Below, piece after piece: positions 45,440 through 55,553 of a DNA stretch of 64,000 nt. The position numbers and the translations under genes were made by a program. This DNA comes from Alphaproteobacteria bacterium (GTDB lineage Bacteria; Pseudomonadota; Alphaproteobacteria; JACAEB01), in NCBI GenBank assembly GCA_024236075.1, contig JACKLE010000002.1:186001-250000 (forward strand). The letters run 5' to 3'. The notes under the pieces were generated by a model. It was not told the DNA's origin and did not search any database. It saw nothing but the letters and a program-made list of their open reading frames with translations. How positions within the stretch are numbered: the first letter of the stretch is position 1; each line of letters begins with the position of its first letter.

Positions 45440-46384
45440 ATGATGGACACGCTGCTCGTCACCCATGCGGCCTGCCTCGGCCACGAGGTGCCGCTCGGCC
45501 ATCCCGAGGAGCCGGGCCGTCTGCGGGCCGTGCTGCGCGCGCTCGAGGCCGAGGACTTCCAATATCTCCAGCGCCTCGAGGCGCCGCGCGCGAGCATGGA
45601 GGCGATCGCGCGCGTCCACCAGCCGGTCTATGCCGAATGGATCCTCGAGCGCATGGCGCGGGAGGGAGGGGGGCGGCGCTTCCTCGCCATCGACCCCGAC
45701 ACGGCCCTCTCGGCGGGCTCGCGCGAGGCGATGCTGCGGGCCGCCGGCGCGGTGACCGCCGCCGTGGACGAGATCGCGCAGGGCCGCGCGCAGAACGCCT
45801 TCTGCGCCGTGCGCCCGCCAGGCCATCATGCCGAGCGCATGACCGCCATGGGCTTCTGCTTCCTCAACAACGTCGCCATCGGCGCGGCCCATGCCCGCGC
45901 GGTCCACGGCGCCGGGCGTGTCGCGGTGGTCGATTTCGACGTGCATCACGGCAACGGGACGCAGAGCCTCTTCGAGGACGATCCCGCCTTCTTCTATGCC
46001 TCGACCCATCAGTGGCCGCTCTATCCGGGCACCGGCCGGCCGGGCGAGCGGGGAGCGGCGGGCAATGTCGTCAATGCCGTGCTGGCGCCGGGCGCGGGGG
46101 GCGCGGAGCTGCGCGCGGCCTTCGAGAGCGAGGTTCTTCCCGCGCTCGACGAGTTCGCCCCCGATTTCCTCTTCATCTCCGCGGGCTTCGACGGCCACGC
46201 CGCCGATCCGATGGCCCAGCTCGAGCTCGGCGAGGAGGACTTCGCCTGGGCGACTCGTGCTCTGATGGAAGTCGCGGGCCGGCGGTGCGGCGGGCGCATT
46301 GTCTCGGCGCTCGAAGGCGGCTATGACCTCAGCGCTCTCGCGCGCAGCGCAGCGGCGCATGTTCGGGCGCTGATGGGCGCCTGA
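45440..46384 (+). CDS. histone deacetylase family protein (acetylpolyamine/AcuC-like)
   Basis: 314 residues. Zinc-dependent amidohydrolase of the arginase/deacetylase fold. All class-defining motifs are seen: RPPGHHAER, GFCFLNNVAIGA, zinc ligands in VVDFDVHHGNGTQ and SAGFDGHAADPMA, and the catalytic tyrosine in LEGGYDL. Bacterial members deacetylate polyamines, acetoin enzymes or acetyl-CoA synthetase. Two ATG codons at 45440; the longer frame upstream is antisense to CorA. Confidence 0.92.
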   Translation: MMDTLLVTHAACLGHEVPLGHPEEPGRLRAVLRALEAEDFQYLQRLEAPRASMEAIARVHQPVYAEWILERMAREGGGRRFLAIDPDTALSAGSREAMLRAAGAVTAAVDEIAQGRAQNAFCAVRPPGHHAERMTAMGFCFLNNVAIGAAHARAVHGAGRVAVVDFDVHHGNGTQSLFEDDPAFFYASTHQWPLYPGTGRPGERGAAGNVVNAVLAPGAGGAELRAAFESEVLPALDEFAPDFLFISAGFDGHAADPMAQLELGEEDFAWATRALMEVAGRRCGGRIVSALEGGYDLSALARSAAAHVRALMGA

Positions 46385-46407
46385 GCCGGCCTTCGCGAAA
46401 GGCCGGC
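46385..46407 (+). other. 9-bp GC-rich hairpin directly after the HDAC gene
   Basis: GCCGGCCTT, loop CGCGA, AAGGCCGGC, starting at the base after the stop codon. There is no U-tract, so it is at best a weak or Rho-assisted terminator, or a transcript-stabilizing 3' structure between the HDAC and phosphatase genes. Confidence 0.35.
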
Positions 46408-46441
46408 GACGCGGGAAGCCGGCCGCCAAAAGAGGAGCCGC

Positions 46442-47095
46442 ATGGCATCGACGGACAGGTCCTCCGCCGCCGCGGTCCTCGCCATGGCCGAAAAGCCTCC
46501 GGCTGCGCGGGCGGTCGCCGCGCCCGGCGACATCCTCCTCATCCGGCATGGGAGGCCGGCGGTCGCGCGCTCGAGCCGCGTGGCCGGCAAGGTCTCCTGG
46601 CGCGGCTTCGACGAGTGGTGGCGGCGCTATTCGGAGTCCGGCCTCGCGGGCGACGCGGTTCCGCCGGACGAGCTTCAGGCGCTCGTCGCCGGCGCCGCGC
46701 ACCTCGTATCGAGCTCGCTGCCGCGGGCCGTCGAGACCGCGCATCTTCTCGCCGAAGGCCGCCCCGTGAGCGTCGACGCGCTCTTCGTCGAGGCGCCGCT
46801 GCCCGCCCCCCATATTCCACTCCTGGTCGTCAGCCCGAGCTTCTGGTGGGTGCTCGCGCGGCTCTGCTGGCTTTGCGGCTTTTCGGGGGGGCTCGAATCG
46901 CGCGCCCATGCGCAGGCGCGGGCCGAACAGGCCGCGCGCCGGCTCGCCCTCCTCGCCGAGGAAGGCACGGTGGCGCTTTGCGGCCATGGCTGGTTCAATC
47001 GCATGATCGCGCGGGCGCTCCGCCACGAAGGCTGGGCGTGCCGCGCGGACGGCGGCGACGGCTATTGGTCCGTGCGCCGCTATTCGCGGAGCTGA
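46442..47095 (+). CDS. histidine phosphatase family protein
   Basis: 217 residues, branch-1 histidine phosphatase. RHG motif LLIRHGRP near residue 34, second histidine in LCGHGWFNR near 180, and catalytic Glu candidate in LFVEAPLP. A hydrophobic stretch (FWWVLARLCWLCGF) sits in the middle, which is unusual for the family and may be a membrane- or substrate-facing helix. Substrate unknown. Thirteen bases before xseB. Confidence 0.85.
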   Translation: MASTDRSSAAAVLAMAEKPPAARAVAAPGDILLIRHGRPAVARSSRVAGKVSWRGFDEWWRRYSESGLAGDAVPPDELQALVAGAAHLVSSSLPRAVETAHLLAEGRPVSVDALFVEAPLPAPHIPLLVVSPSFWWVLARLCWLCGFSGGLESRAHAQARAEQAARRLALLAEEGTVALCGHGWFNRMIARALRHEGWACRADGGDGYWSVRRYSRS

Positions 47096-47107
47096 GAAGG
47101 GCAAGGC

Positions 47108-47374
47108 ATGGCCACGCAGAAGGACAAGGCCCCGGCGGTCGCGCCCGACATCGCTGCGATGACGTTCGAGGCCGCGATGCGCGAGCTCGAGGAGATCGTG
47201 CGCCGCCTCGAGCAGGGCAAGGTCGAGCTCGACGAGTCCATCCGCATCTACGAGCGCGGCCAGGCCCTGAAGGCCCATTGCGAGGAGAAGCTGCGCTCGG
47301 CGCAGGCGCGCATCGACCGCATCGTCGAGCGCGCCGACGGCGCCAAGGCGACCGAGCCCATGGACATGGAGTAG
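47108..47374 (+). CDS. xseB: exodeoxyribonuclease VII small subunit
   Basis: 88 residues. Companion of XseA in the single-strand-specific exonuclease VII. The sequence FEAAMRELEEIVRRLEQGKVELDESIRIYERGQALKAHCEEKL is the complete family domain. Encoded before ispA and dxs, the usual alphaproteobacterial position; xseA is not in the window. Confidence 0.95.
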   Translation: MATQKDKAPAVAPDIAAMTFEAAMRELEEIVRRLEQGKVELDESIRIYERGQALKAHCEEKLRSAQARIDRIVERADGAKATEPMDME

Positions 47375-47406
47375 GGCGTGGCGATGGCGCTGCCGAGCCC
47401 GGCCCG

Positions 47407-48318
47407 ATGAGCGCGCCGCTTCAGGAGGATTTCTCCGAGCTCACGGCCGCGATGGCGGCGACGGCGGCCGGCGTCGAGGACTGCCTCGAGGCGCTCCTGC
47501 CCCAGCCCCAAGGTCCCGAGGCCCGCCTCCACGAAGCCATGCGCTACGCCGTCCTCGGCGGCGGCAAGCGGATGCGCCCGTTCCTCGTCCTGGAGACCGG
47601 ACGTCTCTTCGGCGCGCCGGAGAGCTGGCTGCTGCGCGCCGCCGCCGCCGTCGAATGCGTGCACTGCTATTCGCTCGTGCACGACGATCTGCCCTGCATG
47701 GACGACGATGCGCTCAGGCGAGGCAAGCCGACGGTGCATGTCGCCTACGGCGAGGCCGCGGCGGTGCTGGCGGGTGACGCGCTGCTCACGCTCGCCTTCG
47801 AGATCCTCGCCGACGAGGAGAGCCATCGCGACTCGCTGGTGCGCGTGCGCCTCATCGCCGCCCTCGCCGAGGCGGCCGGCGCGCGCGGCATGGTCGCCGG
47901 GCAGATGGCCGATCTCGCGCTCGAAGGCGCGGGGCCCGCCTTCGCCGAGATCGAGCGACTGCAGGCGCTCAAGACCGGCGCGCTCATCGGCTTCTGCGTG
48001 CGGGCCGGCGCGCTCATCGGCCAGGCCGAGGAGGAAGCGCTCGACGCGCTCCTGGCCTATGGCGCCGATCTCGGCCTCGCCTTTCAGATCGCCGACGATC
48101 TTCTCGACGACGGCGCGAGCCCCGAGGAGCTGGGCAAGGCGACCGCGAAGGACGCGGCGCGCGGCAAGGCGACCTTCCTCGCGGCGCTAGGCGCCGACAG
48201 GGCGCGCACGCAGGCGTTGAATCTCGCGGCGCGCGCCGCGGCGCGGCTTGATTTCCTCGGCGAAAAGGCAAAGTTGTTGCAGCGGCTTGCGCATTATGCC
48301 GTCGCCCGTCGGCGCTAA
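47407..48318 (+). CDS. ispA: farnesyl diphosphate synthase / short-chain polyprenyl synthetase
   Basis: 303 residues. Condenses dimethylallyl/geranyl diphosphate with isopentenyl diphosphate. First Asp-rich motif HDDLPCMDDD near residue 100, preceded by GGKRMRPF, and second motif QIADDLLD near residue 232. The two residues before the first motif favour a C15 product, farnesyl diphosphate. Start at 47407 lies just after the xseB stop region. Confidence 0.93.
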   Translation: MSAPLQEDFSELTAAMAATAAGVEDCLEALLPQPQGPEARLHEAMRYAVLGGGKRMRPFLVLETGRLFGAPESWLLRAAAAVECVHCYSLVHDDLPCMDDDALRRGKPTVHVAYGEAAAVLAGDALLTLAFEILADEESHRDSLVRVRLIAALAEAAGARGMVAGQMADLALEGAGPAFAEIERLQALKTGALIGFCVRAGALIGQAEEEALDALLAYGADLGLAFQIADDLLDDGASPEELGKATAKDAARGKATFLAALGADRARTQALNLAARAAARLDFLGEKAKLLQRLAHYAVARRR

Positions 48319-48470
48319 TCGCTTGTCAATCGCCGCGCTCTAGGCTCGGGTAGCGCTGCAATTTGCCGCGGGGCCGCCCGAGCTCCGCCATCTTCTTTGG
48401 CGCATGATGATCTCGAAGGGCGGCGCGCGAGGGGACATCGCGACTGGCGTCGCAATCCGGAGCTTGAGGC

Positions 48471-50393
48471 ATGCCGCCTGCGACACCGCTCCTCGACACC
48501 GTGCACGAGCCGGCCGATCTGCATCGGATGTCCAAGGAGGAGCTGAAGCAGCTCGCCGACGAGCTGCGCGCCGAGACGATCGACGCGGTCTCCGTGACGG
48601 GCGGCCATCTCGGCGCGGGGCTGGGCGTCGTCGAGCTCACCGTCGCGCTCCACGCCGTCTTCGACACGCCGCGCGACAAGCTCATCTGGGACGTCGGCCA
48701 TCAGGCCTATCCGCACAAGATCCTCACCGGCCGGCGCGACCGCATCCGCACGCTGCGCCAGGGCGGCGGGCTTTCCGGCTTCACCAAGCGGGCGGAGAGC
48801 GCATACGACCCCTTCGGCGCGGCCCACAGCTCGACCTCGATATCGGCCGGCCTCGGCATGGCGGTGGCGCGCGACCTCAAGGGCGAGGGCCATCACGTCG
48901 TCTGCGTCATCGGCGACGGGGCGATGAGCGCCGGCATGGCCTACGAGGCGATGAACAATGCGGGCGCCATGGTCTCGCGCCTCATCATCGTCCTCAACGA
49001 CAACGACATGTCGATCGCGCGGCCCGTCGGCGCCATGAGCGCCTATCTCGCGCGCCTCCTCTCCTCCGGCACCTATCGCGGCTTCCGCTCCTTCGCCGCG
49101 CAGCTCGCCAAGCGCCTGCCCAAGTTCATCGAGAACACCGCGCGGCGCGCCGAGGAATATGCGCGCGGCATGGCGACGGGCGGCACCACGCTCTTCGACG
49201 AGCTCGGCATCTATTATGTGGGACCGATCGACGGCCACAATCTCGACCATCTGCTCCCGGTGCTGAAGAATGTCCGCGACAAGGACATCGGCCCCGTCCT
49301 CATCCATGTCGTCACCGAGAAGGGGCGCGGCTTCGAGCCGGCCAAGACCGCCGCCGACAAGTGCCACGCCGTGGCGCGCTTCGACGTCATCACCGGCACC
49401 GAGGTGAAGGTCAAGGCGAACGCGCCGACCTACACGCGCGTCTTCGGCGAGAGCCTCGCCGAGGAGGCGGGCCGCGACGGGAAGATCCTCGCCATCACGG
49501 CCGCCATGCCGTCGGGCACGGGCGTCGACATCTTCGCGGAGAAGTTTCCCGAGCGCGCCTTCGATGTCGGCATCGCCGAGCAGCATGCCGTGACCTTCGC
49601 CGCCGGCCTCGCGGCGGACGGCTTCAAGCCGTTCGCGGCCATCTATTCGACGTTCCTGCAGCGCGCCTACGACCAGGTCGTGCACGACGTCGCGGTGCAG
49701 AGCCTGCCCGTGCGCTTCGCGATCGACCGCGCGGGCCTCGTCGGCGCCGACGGGCCGACCCATGTCGGGGCCTTCGACATCGCCTATCTCGCGACGCTGC
49801 CGAACTTCGTCGTCATGGCCGCGGCGGACGAGGCGGAGCTGAAGCACATGGTCGCGACGGCCGCCTCGATCGACGACCGCCCGAGCGCGTTCCGCTATCC
49901 GCGGGGCGAGGGCGTGGGCGTCGACCTGCCGGAGCGGGGCGAGGTCCTCGAGATCGGCAAGGGCCGGATCGTCCGTGAGGGGAGCAAGGTCGCGATCCTT
50001 TCGCTCGGCGCGCGCCTTCAGGAGGCCCTGAAGGCGGCGGACGAGCTCGGCGCGCTGGGCCTGCCGACGACGGTCGCGGATGCGCGGTTCGCCAAGCCTC
50101 TCGACGAGGAGCTCATCCGCAGCCTCGCGCGCCAGCACGAGGTGTTTCTCACGGTTGAGGAGGGCGCCTCGGGCGGCTTCGGCGCGCATGTGCTCCAGTT
50201 TCTCGCGCGCGAGGGGCTCCTGGACGCCGGCCTGAAGATCCGCACCCTGTGCCTTCCCGACGTCTTCCAGGACCAGGACAAGCCCGAGCGCATGTACGAC
50301 GCCGCCGGCCTCAACGCGCCGCAGATCGTGGCGACCGCGCTCGCGGCCCTCGGCCAGGCCGAGGCCGGCCTCTCCGCGCCGCAGCGGGCGTGA
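48471..50393 (+). CDS. dxs: 1-deoxy-D-xylulose-5-phosphate synthase
   Basis: 640 residues. Thiamine-diphosphate enzyme that makes the first precursor of the MEP isoprenoid pathway and of thiamine/pyridoxal. Thiamine-binding [18 protein letters not shown] near residue 148, [15 protein letters not shown] near 419 and transketolase C-terminal domain near the end ([16 protein letters not shown]). Directly after ispA, putting two isoprenoid enzymes together. ATG at 48471 begins the [11 protein letters not shown] leader usual in rhizobia. Confidence 0.97.
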   Translation: MPPATPLLDTVHEPADLHRMSKEELKQLADELRAETIDAVSVTGGHLGAGLGVVELTVALHAVFDTPRDKLIWDVGHQAYPHKILTGRRDRIRTLRQGGGLSGFTKRAESAYDPFGAAHSSTSISAGLGMAVARDLKGEGHHVVCVIGDGAMSAGMAYEAMNNAGAMVSRLIIVLNDNDMSIARPVGAMSAYLARLLSSGTYRGFRSFAAQLAKRLPKFIENTARRAEEYARGMATGGTTLFDELGIYYVGPIDGHNLDHLLPVLKNVRDKDIGPVLIHVVTEKGRGFEPAKTAADKCHAVARFDVITGTEVKVKANAPTYTRVFGESLAEEAGRDGKILAITAAMPSGTGVDIFAEKFPERAFDVGIAEQHAVTFAAGLAADGFKPFAAIYSTFLQRAYDQVVHDVAVQSLPVRFAIDRAGLVGADGPTHVGAFDIAYLATLPNFVVMAAADEAELKHMVATAASIDDRPSAFRYPRGEGVGVDLPERGEVLEIGKGRIVREGSKVAILSLGARLQEALKAADELGALGLPTTVADARFAKPLDEELIRSLARQHEVFLTVEEGASGGFGAHVLQFLAREGLLDAGLKIRTLCLPDVFQDQDKPERMYDAAGLNAPQIVATALAALGQAEAGLSAPQRA

Positions 50394-50740
50394 GGCGGAG
50401 CCGCGCGGCGCGTCCTCGGCCGGCCGCGCCAACTTCACGAAAAATTAAGGAGCGTCCCGCGCGTCCGGAATCTGCGAGGGTTCGACGCGCGCGGGCCGGG
50501 TCCGGCGCGCGAAGGGCGCTTTGACATCGTCCGCGCCGATGTAAGCTTTCGGGACATTGCGGGCGCACGCAACGTGAGGAGCCCCGAGATCCGCCAAAAT
50601 GTTGTCACGGACCTGAAGCATATGGTTAGCGTTCTGACAACCTGGCGCGTGCTAGGTGTCCTGGAGAGCCCAATCGGCGGCGGCGACGGCAATATCGGGT
50701 GTCTTCCGGCCGCCGCGCGGGACGAAGCGATGAAAGCGCC
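50394..50740. other. 347-base gap where tlyA would be expected
   Basis: No ORF or RNA gene recognised. It carries TTGACA at 50521-50526 and an inverted repeat TTGTCA (50602-50607) / TGACAA (50635-50640), either of which could belong to the promoter of the RNA methyltransferase downstream, but no convincing -10 follows either. I see no trace of a TlyA reading frame. Confidence 0.5.
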
Positions 50741-51979
50741 ATGACCGGACAGAGCGTGCGAGAGGTGGTGATCGAGGAGATCGGCCATCGCGGCGACGGC
50801 ATAGGCGAGGGCATCTTTATTCCGGGCACGGTGCCCGGCGACCGGGTGCGCGTCTCGATCTTCTGCGGCCACGGCCGCGTGCTGGAGCTGGTGGAGCCGG
50901 GCGCGGGCCGGGCGGAGCCGGTGTGCCCGCATTACAGTCTCTGCGGCGGCTGCGCGCTCCAGCACATCGACGAGGCGACCTACCGCCTCTGGAAGACCGA
51001 CCAGGTCAAGCACGCATTGGCGAGCCGCGGCTTCACCGACCTGCCGCTCGAGACGATGATCGCCATTCCGCCGGGCACGCGCCGCCGCGTGAGCCTCGGT
51101 ACACGGATGAACGGCGGCGAGCGCGTCCTGGGATTCCGCGAGCGCAGTTCCAACCGCATCGTCCATGTCGAGGAATGTCCCGTGGCCCGCCCCGAGATCG
51201 TCGCGGCGCTGCAGGGCCTCAAGGTGCTCATGGCCGCGGGACTGTCCGAGGGCGGAGCGGCCGAGGTCCAGGTCACCGTGACCGAGGCGGGCCTCGACGT
51301 CGCGGTCTGGCCGCAGGGCGGGGGCGCGCTCGAGCCCTGGCGGCGCGAGGCGCTCGCCAACGAGGCGATGATGCTCTCGCTCGCCCGCTTCACCTGGGGC
51401 GGCGAGGTGGTGGCGGAGCGCTCGCGGCCCTTCGTGCTGATGAGCGGCGTGCGCGTGGAGCCGCCGCCGGGCGCCTTCCTGCAGCCGAGCAGCGAGGGCG
51501 AGGCGGCGCTGGCGCGCCTCGTCACGCGCGCCGTGGGCGACGCCGGCAAGACGGCCGACCTCTTCGCGGGCTGCGGCACCTTCACCTTCGCGCTCGCCCG
51601 CCGCGTTCCGGTGCACGCCGTCGAGGCCGACGGCGAGCAGCTCGCCGCGCTCGAGGCCGCCGCGCGCTCGGAGCAGGGCCTCAAGCCCATCACCGTCGAG
51701 CGGCGCGACCTCACGCGGCGCCAGCTCGTCGTCTCCGAGCTCAAGCTCTACAAGGCGGCGGTCCTCAATCCGCCGCGCACCGGCGCGCGCGTGCAGATCG
51801 CCGAGGTCGCGCGGGCCGATCTCGCGAAGGTCGTGATCGTGTCCTGCAATCCCGCGACCTTCGCGCGCGACGCGCGCACCCTCGTCGACGGGGGCTACAC
51901 GTTCGAGCAGCTCACGCCGGTCGACCAGTTCGTCTGGTCCGCCGACATCGAGCTCGTCGGCGTCTTCTCCAAGCGCTGA
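50741..51979 (+). CDS. TrmA/RumA-type class I SAM-dependent RNA methyltransferase
   Basis: 412 residues. Methylates uracil C5 in rRNA or tRNA. N-terminal TRAM domain, then a four-cysteine iron-sulfur motif in CPHYSLCGGC, SAM motif DLFAGCGTFTFALAR near residue 270, and the nucleophilic cysteine in VSCNPATFARD near 370. Which base it modifies (23S U747/U1939 type or tRNA) is not decidable. The ATG at 50741 begins the TRAM-like MTGQSVREVVIEEIGHRGDG; the frame is open 14 codons further. Confidence 0.92.
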   Translation: MTGQSVREVVIEEIGHRGDGIGEGIFIPGTVPGDRVRVSIFCGHGRVLELVEPGAGRAEPVCPHYSLCGGCALQHIDEATYRLWKTDQVKHALASRGFTDLPLETMIAIPPGTRRRVSLGTRMNGGERVLGFRERSSNRIVHVEECPVARPEIVAALQGLKVLMAAGLSEGGAAEVQVTVTEAGLDVAVWPQGGGALEPWRREALANEAMMLSLARFTWGGEVVAERSRPFVLMSGVRVEPPPGAFLQPSSEGEAALARLVTRAVGDAGKTADLFAGCGTFTFALARRVPVHAVEADGEQLAALEAAARSEQGLKPITVERRDLTRRQLVVSELKLYKAAVLNPPRTGARVQIAEVARADLAKVVIVSCNPATFARDARTLVDGGYTFEQLTPVDQFVWSADIELVGVFSKR

Positions 51980-52017
51980 GCCTCGCCTCGGGCCGCGTCC
52001 CGCGCTAGATTCCCGCC

Positions 52018-53073
52018 ATGTCGCAGCCAGGCCTCGCCCAGCGGATGCGCTACGCCCTCGGCACGGGCGCGCGCGTCGCCTTCTACGCGGGACATTATCT
52101 CGCCGCGCGGCGGCTTCGGCCGCAGAAGCGGGAGGGCGCGCCCGGCTTCGTCCCCGCCCACGCCATGCCGAGCGAGGCGGCGATCTATGCCGACCTCAAG
52201 CGCCTGATGGAGCGCGACTGGGCGAACATCGCCGCGGGCGTCTACGCGGCGCCTCACGATCTCGTGCCCGACCTCGGCGACCTCGCGGCGCTCGCGCGCG
52301 CGAGCCGCGGCTTCTTCAAGGATCTCCCCACGGTCGACCGGCGCCGGCGCGAGGAGGCGCATCAGGAGGTTTTCGAGCGCGTCTCGCGCGAAGGCTATCC
52401 GCGCTACTACCTCCAGAACTTCCACTATCAGACCGACGGTTACCTCTCCGCGCACTCCGCCGGGCTCTACGACTTCCAGGTCGAGACGCTCTTCTCCGGC
52501 GCGGCGGACGCGATGCGCCGCCAGGCGCTGCCGCCCATCGCCGAGACGCTGAAGGGCCGCGACCAGCGCAAGGCGCGCCTTCTCGACGTCGCCTGCGGCA
52601 CCGGGCGCCTGCTCGGCTTCGTGAAGGACAATTTCCCCCGCCTTCCGGCTTTGGGCGTCGATCTCTCGCCCGCCTATCTCGACTTCGCGCGCGAGCGCCT
52701 CGCGGCCTTCTCCGGTCTCGACTTCGTGCGCGCCAATGCTGAGCGCCTGCCCTTCGAGGACGGCGAGTTCGACGTCGCGACGGCGGTCTTCCTCTTCCAC
52801 GAGCTGCCGCCCAAGGCGCGCGCCGCGGTCGCCCGCGAGATGGCGCGGGTCACCAAGGCGGGCGGGCGCATCGTGCTCGTCGATTCCGTTCAGTACGGCG
52901 ATCATCCGCCCTATGACGGACTGCTGGACTATTTCCCGGCGCATTTCCACGAGCCCTACTATGCCGGCTATGCCCGCGAGGATTTCTCCCGCCTCTTCGG
53001 CGCGGCCGGCGCGCGCCAGCTTTCGGCCGAGCGCGCCTTCCTCTCCAAGGTCATGGTGTTCGGCAAGGGCTAG
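52018..53073 (+). CDS. class I SAM-dependent methyltransferase
   Basis: 351 residues. Rossmann methyltransferase with motif I LLDVACGTGRLLG near residue 188, motif II PALGVDLSPAYLDFARERLA and post-motif FLFHELPPKAR. A long helical N-terminal part (about 1-150) precedes the catalytic domain, making it similar to UbiE/Coq5-like or phospholipid methyltransferases, but no substrate is identified. Thirty-eight bases after the RNA methyltransferase stop; same operon. Confidence 0.87.
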   Translation: MSQPGLAQRMRYALGTGARVAFYAGHYLAARRLRPQKREGAPGFVPAHAMPSEAAIYADLKRLMERDWANIAAGVYAAPHDLVPDLGDLAALARASRGFFKDLPTVDRRRREEAHQEVFERVSREGYPRYYLQNFHYQTDGYLSAHSAGLYDFQVETLFSGAADAMRRQALPPIAETLKGRDQRKARLLDVACGTGRLLGFVKDNFPRLPALGVDLSPAYLDFARERLAAFSGLDFVRANAERLPFEDGEFDVATAVFLFHELPPKARAAVAREMARVTKAGGRIVLVDSVQYGDHPPYDGLLDYFPAHFHEPYYAGYAREDFSRLFGAAGARQLSAERAFLSKVMVFGKG

Positions 53074-53149
53074 GGTCAAGAACTCGCGCGAGCCATGCCG
53101 CCGACGATGCGTCCCGCGCGTCGCACGCGGCCGGCGCGCGAAGCGCCCG

Positions 53150-53671
53150 TCAGGCCGCGGCCGCCGGCGGCAGATGCGCGCGGATCGCGGGCTCGATCGC
53201 CTCGATGCCCTTGAGGCTTCCGATCTTGAGCTTCAGGCGCGCGGGGTCGGGAAGCGACCAGATCATGGTCTGGACGCGGCGCATGGGCGAGAGGCTCGTC
53301 TGGGGGCGCACGGAGGCCTTCACCGGCGCGCGCGTCGCGACATGCAGCTCGACGCTCGCGACGGTGCGCACATAGCTCTCCGTGCGTTGGACGGAGGCGA
53401 TCGTCTCCCAGGGCAACAGGCCGAGCCCGTCGACGACGAGCCCGTCCTCGAGGACGACGAGCTGCGGGCGCTTCGGGTTCGCCATGGGCCCATAATGGAG
53501 GGCGACGAGGACGGCGAGCGCGGAGACCGCGAGGATCGCCAGATGGCCGGAGAGAACGGCCGCGATGGCCGCGATGACGGCGATGGCATAGCCGCCTTTG
53601 ACGAGCTTCTCGCCCTCCTTCACGTCGAAGGAAAAGGCGGCGTTCCCGGTCGGATCGGCCACGGCAATCAC
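53150..53671 (-). CDS. two-helix membrane protein with a PH-like domain
   Basis: 173 residues with GTG start. Two adjacent membrane helices ([33 protein letters not shown]) are followed by a beta-rich region reading [24 protein letters not shown], which looks like a bacterial PH (bPH/YcxB-like) domain. Function unknown. The GTGA start overlaps the aroC stop by four bases, so it is the last gene of fabI-phosphatase-aroC and translationally coupled to aroC. Other GTG/ATG starts within the first residues are possible. Confidence 0.75.
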   Translation of the reverse strand: MIAVADPTGNAAFSFDVKEGEKLVKGGYAIAVIAAIAAVLSGHLAILAVSALAVLVALHYGPMANPKRPQLVVLEDGLVVDGLGLLPWETIASVQRTESYVRTVASVELHVATRAPVKASVRPQTSLSPMRRVQTMIWSLPDPARLKLKIGSLKGIEAIEPAIRAHLPPAAAA

Positions 53672-54795
53672 TCCTTGCGCAGAGGAACGGCGGAGCCGAG
53701 GCGCCCGCCCTGTCCGAGGTGGCGCAGAAGATGGTCCGCGAGCACGCAGGCCATCATCGCCTCGCCCACGGGCACCGCGCGGATCCCGACGCAGGGATCG
53801 TGGCGGCCCTTGGTGACGATCTCGGTCTCGGCGCCGAAGCGGTCGATCGTGCGCCGCGGCGCGAGGATCGAGGAGGTCGGCTTCACCGCGAAGCGCGCGA
53901 CGATGTCCTGCCCGGACGAGATGCCGCCGAGGATGCCGCCGGCGGCGTTGGACAGGAATACGGGCCCGTCATTGCCCATGCGCATCTCGTCCGAGTTCTC
54001 CTCGCCCGAAAGCGCGGCGGCGGCGAACCCCGCGCCGATCTCGACGCCCTTCACCGCATTGATGCTCATGAGCGCGCTCGCGAGATCGGCATCGAGCTTG
54101 CCGTAGACCGGCGCGCCGAGGCCGGGCGGAATGCCGCTCGCCGCCACCTCGATGACCGCGCCGCAGCTCGATCCCTTCTTGCGCACCTCGTCGAGATAGG
54201 GCTCGAACGCCTTCGCCGCGTCGGCGTCCGGCGCGAAGAAGGGGTTCCTGCCCACCTCCGCCCAGTCCCATTTCGCGCGGTCGATCTTTAAGGAGCCCAT
54301 CTGCACGAGCGCCCCGCGAATCTCCGCCCCGGGAAGAAATTTCCTCAGCACGGCGCGCGCGACGCCGCCGGCCGCGACGCGCGCCGCTGTCTCGCGGGCC
54401 GATTGCCGGCCGCCGCCGCGATAGTCGCGAATGCCGTATTTGGCGAGATAGGTGTAGTCGGCATGGCCCGGGCGGAACTTGTCCTTGATGTCGGAATAGT
54501 CCTTGGAGCGCGCGTCGACATTCTCGATGACGAGGCTGACGGGCGTGCCGGTCGTGACCTGCGCCCCGCTCTCGTCGGGGAAGACGCCGGACAGGATCCT
54601 CACCTTGTCGGGCTCCTGGCGCTGGGTCGTGAAGCGCGACTGGCCGGGCCGGCGCCTGTCGAGCCAGGCCTGGAGGTCGGCCTCGCCGAGCGGGACGAGC
54701 GGCGGCACGCCGTCGACGACGCACCCCAAGGCGGCCCCATGGCTCTCGCCCCAGGTCGTCACGCGGAAGAGATGGCCGAAACTGTTGTGGGACAT
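53668..54795 (-). CDS. aroC: chorismate synthase
   Basis: 375 residues. Eliminates phosphate from EPSP to make chorismate, the last shikimate-pathway step, with reduced FMN. Family signatures: [47 protein letters not shown] and [17 protein letters not shown] at 54795 ([17 protein letters not shown]) is the classical start. Five bases downstream of the preceding phosphatase stop; coupled to a membrane protein downstream. Confidence 0.97.
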   Translation of the reverse strand: MSHNSFGHLFRVTTWGESHGAALGCVVDGVPPLVPLGEADLQAWLDRRRPGQSRFTTQRQEPDKVRILSGVFPDESGAQVTTGTPVSLVIENVDARSKDYSDIKDKFRPGHADYTYLAKYGIRDYRGGGRQSARETAARVAAGGVARAVLRKFLPGAEIRGALVQMGSLKIDRAKWDWAEVGRNPFFAPDADAAKAFEPYLDEVRKKGSSCGAVIEVAASGIPPGLGAPVYGKLDADLASALMSINAVKGVEIGAGFAAAALSGEENSDEMRMGNDGPVFLSNAAGGILGGISSGQDIVARFAVKPTSSILAPRRTIDRFGAETEIVTKGRHDPCVGIRAVPVGEAMMACVLADHLLRHLGQGGRLGSAVPLRKE

Positions 54796-54800
54796 GACGC

Positions 54801-55532
54801 TCAGCTCCGCCCCGCGCCTTCGCCCGCGTCCCGCATCTTCATCGCGAGGCCCTCCAGCGTCGTGTGGTCGCGCGCGATCTTTAAGGGGTCGTAGGCGGTG
54901 ATGTTCACGCCGCGAACGAAGACGCGCCTCACCGGGCCGCCCGAGGGCTCCTGGTCCACGTCGAGGATGTTGAGGCAGCACGTGTCCTGCTCGAAGACGG
55001 GAAAGCTCCTCAGCCCGGCGCCGGTCGCCCAGCCGAGGATGACGCGGTTGACGCCGCCATGGGCGAACAGCGCGAGGCTCGTCCAGCCGGGCTCGGAGAG
55101 CACTTTCGTCAGCGCGCCGACGATGCGCCGCTCGAAGGCCTCGAACGCGTCGCCCTCGCCGTAGAGCGCGCCCGGCTCGTGGGCTCCCGCGAAGGCATAG
55201 GCGATCCTCGCGAGGTCGGAGGGCAGGGCGGTGCCCTTCCGCCCCGAGCGAATCTCCTCGAATTCGGGCCAATCCTCGATCTCGATATTGTGGTGGCGCA
55301 GCACGCGCTCTGCGGTCTCGCGCGTGCGCGGAAGCCCCGAGCAGATCGCCCGGTCGATCTCGGCGAGGCGGAACATCTCCGCCTTGGCGTCGGCCTCCTT
55401 CTTGCCGCGCTCGGTCAGCACCACCTCGCGGCTGTCCGCGACGCGGCTGCCGTCCGCCTTCATATAGGTCACATCGCCATGGCGGAAGAAGTAGATGCGC
55501 CGCCGCTCAAGGCCGTCGAAGCTGATGCGCAT
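54801..55532 (-). CDS. histidine phosphatase family protein
   Basis: 243 residues. Branch-1 histidine phosphatase: RHG motif [10 protein letters not shown] near residue 18 and second His in [12 protein letters not shown] near 165; [14 protein letters not shown] and IRSGRKG are typical of the rhizobial group located beside aroC and fabI. Substrate unknown. Co-transcribed with fabI upstream (21-base gap) and aroC downstream. Confidence 0.9.
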   Translation of the reverse strand: MRISFDGLERRRIYFFRHGDVTYMKADGSRVADSREVVLTERGKKEADAKAEMFRLAEIDRAICSGLPRTRETAERVLRHHNIEIEDWPEFEEIRSGRKGTALPSDLARIAYAFAGAHEPGALYGEGDAFEAFERRIVGALTKVLSEPGWTSLALFAHGGVNRVILGWATGAGLRSFPVFEQDTCCLNILDVDQEPSGGPVRRVFVRGVNITAYDPLKIARDHTTLEGLAMKMRDAGEGAGRS

Positions 55533-55553
55533 CGGACCTCGTCCGTGAAAAGA

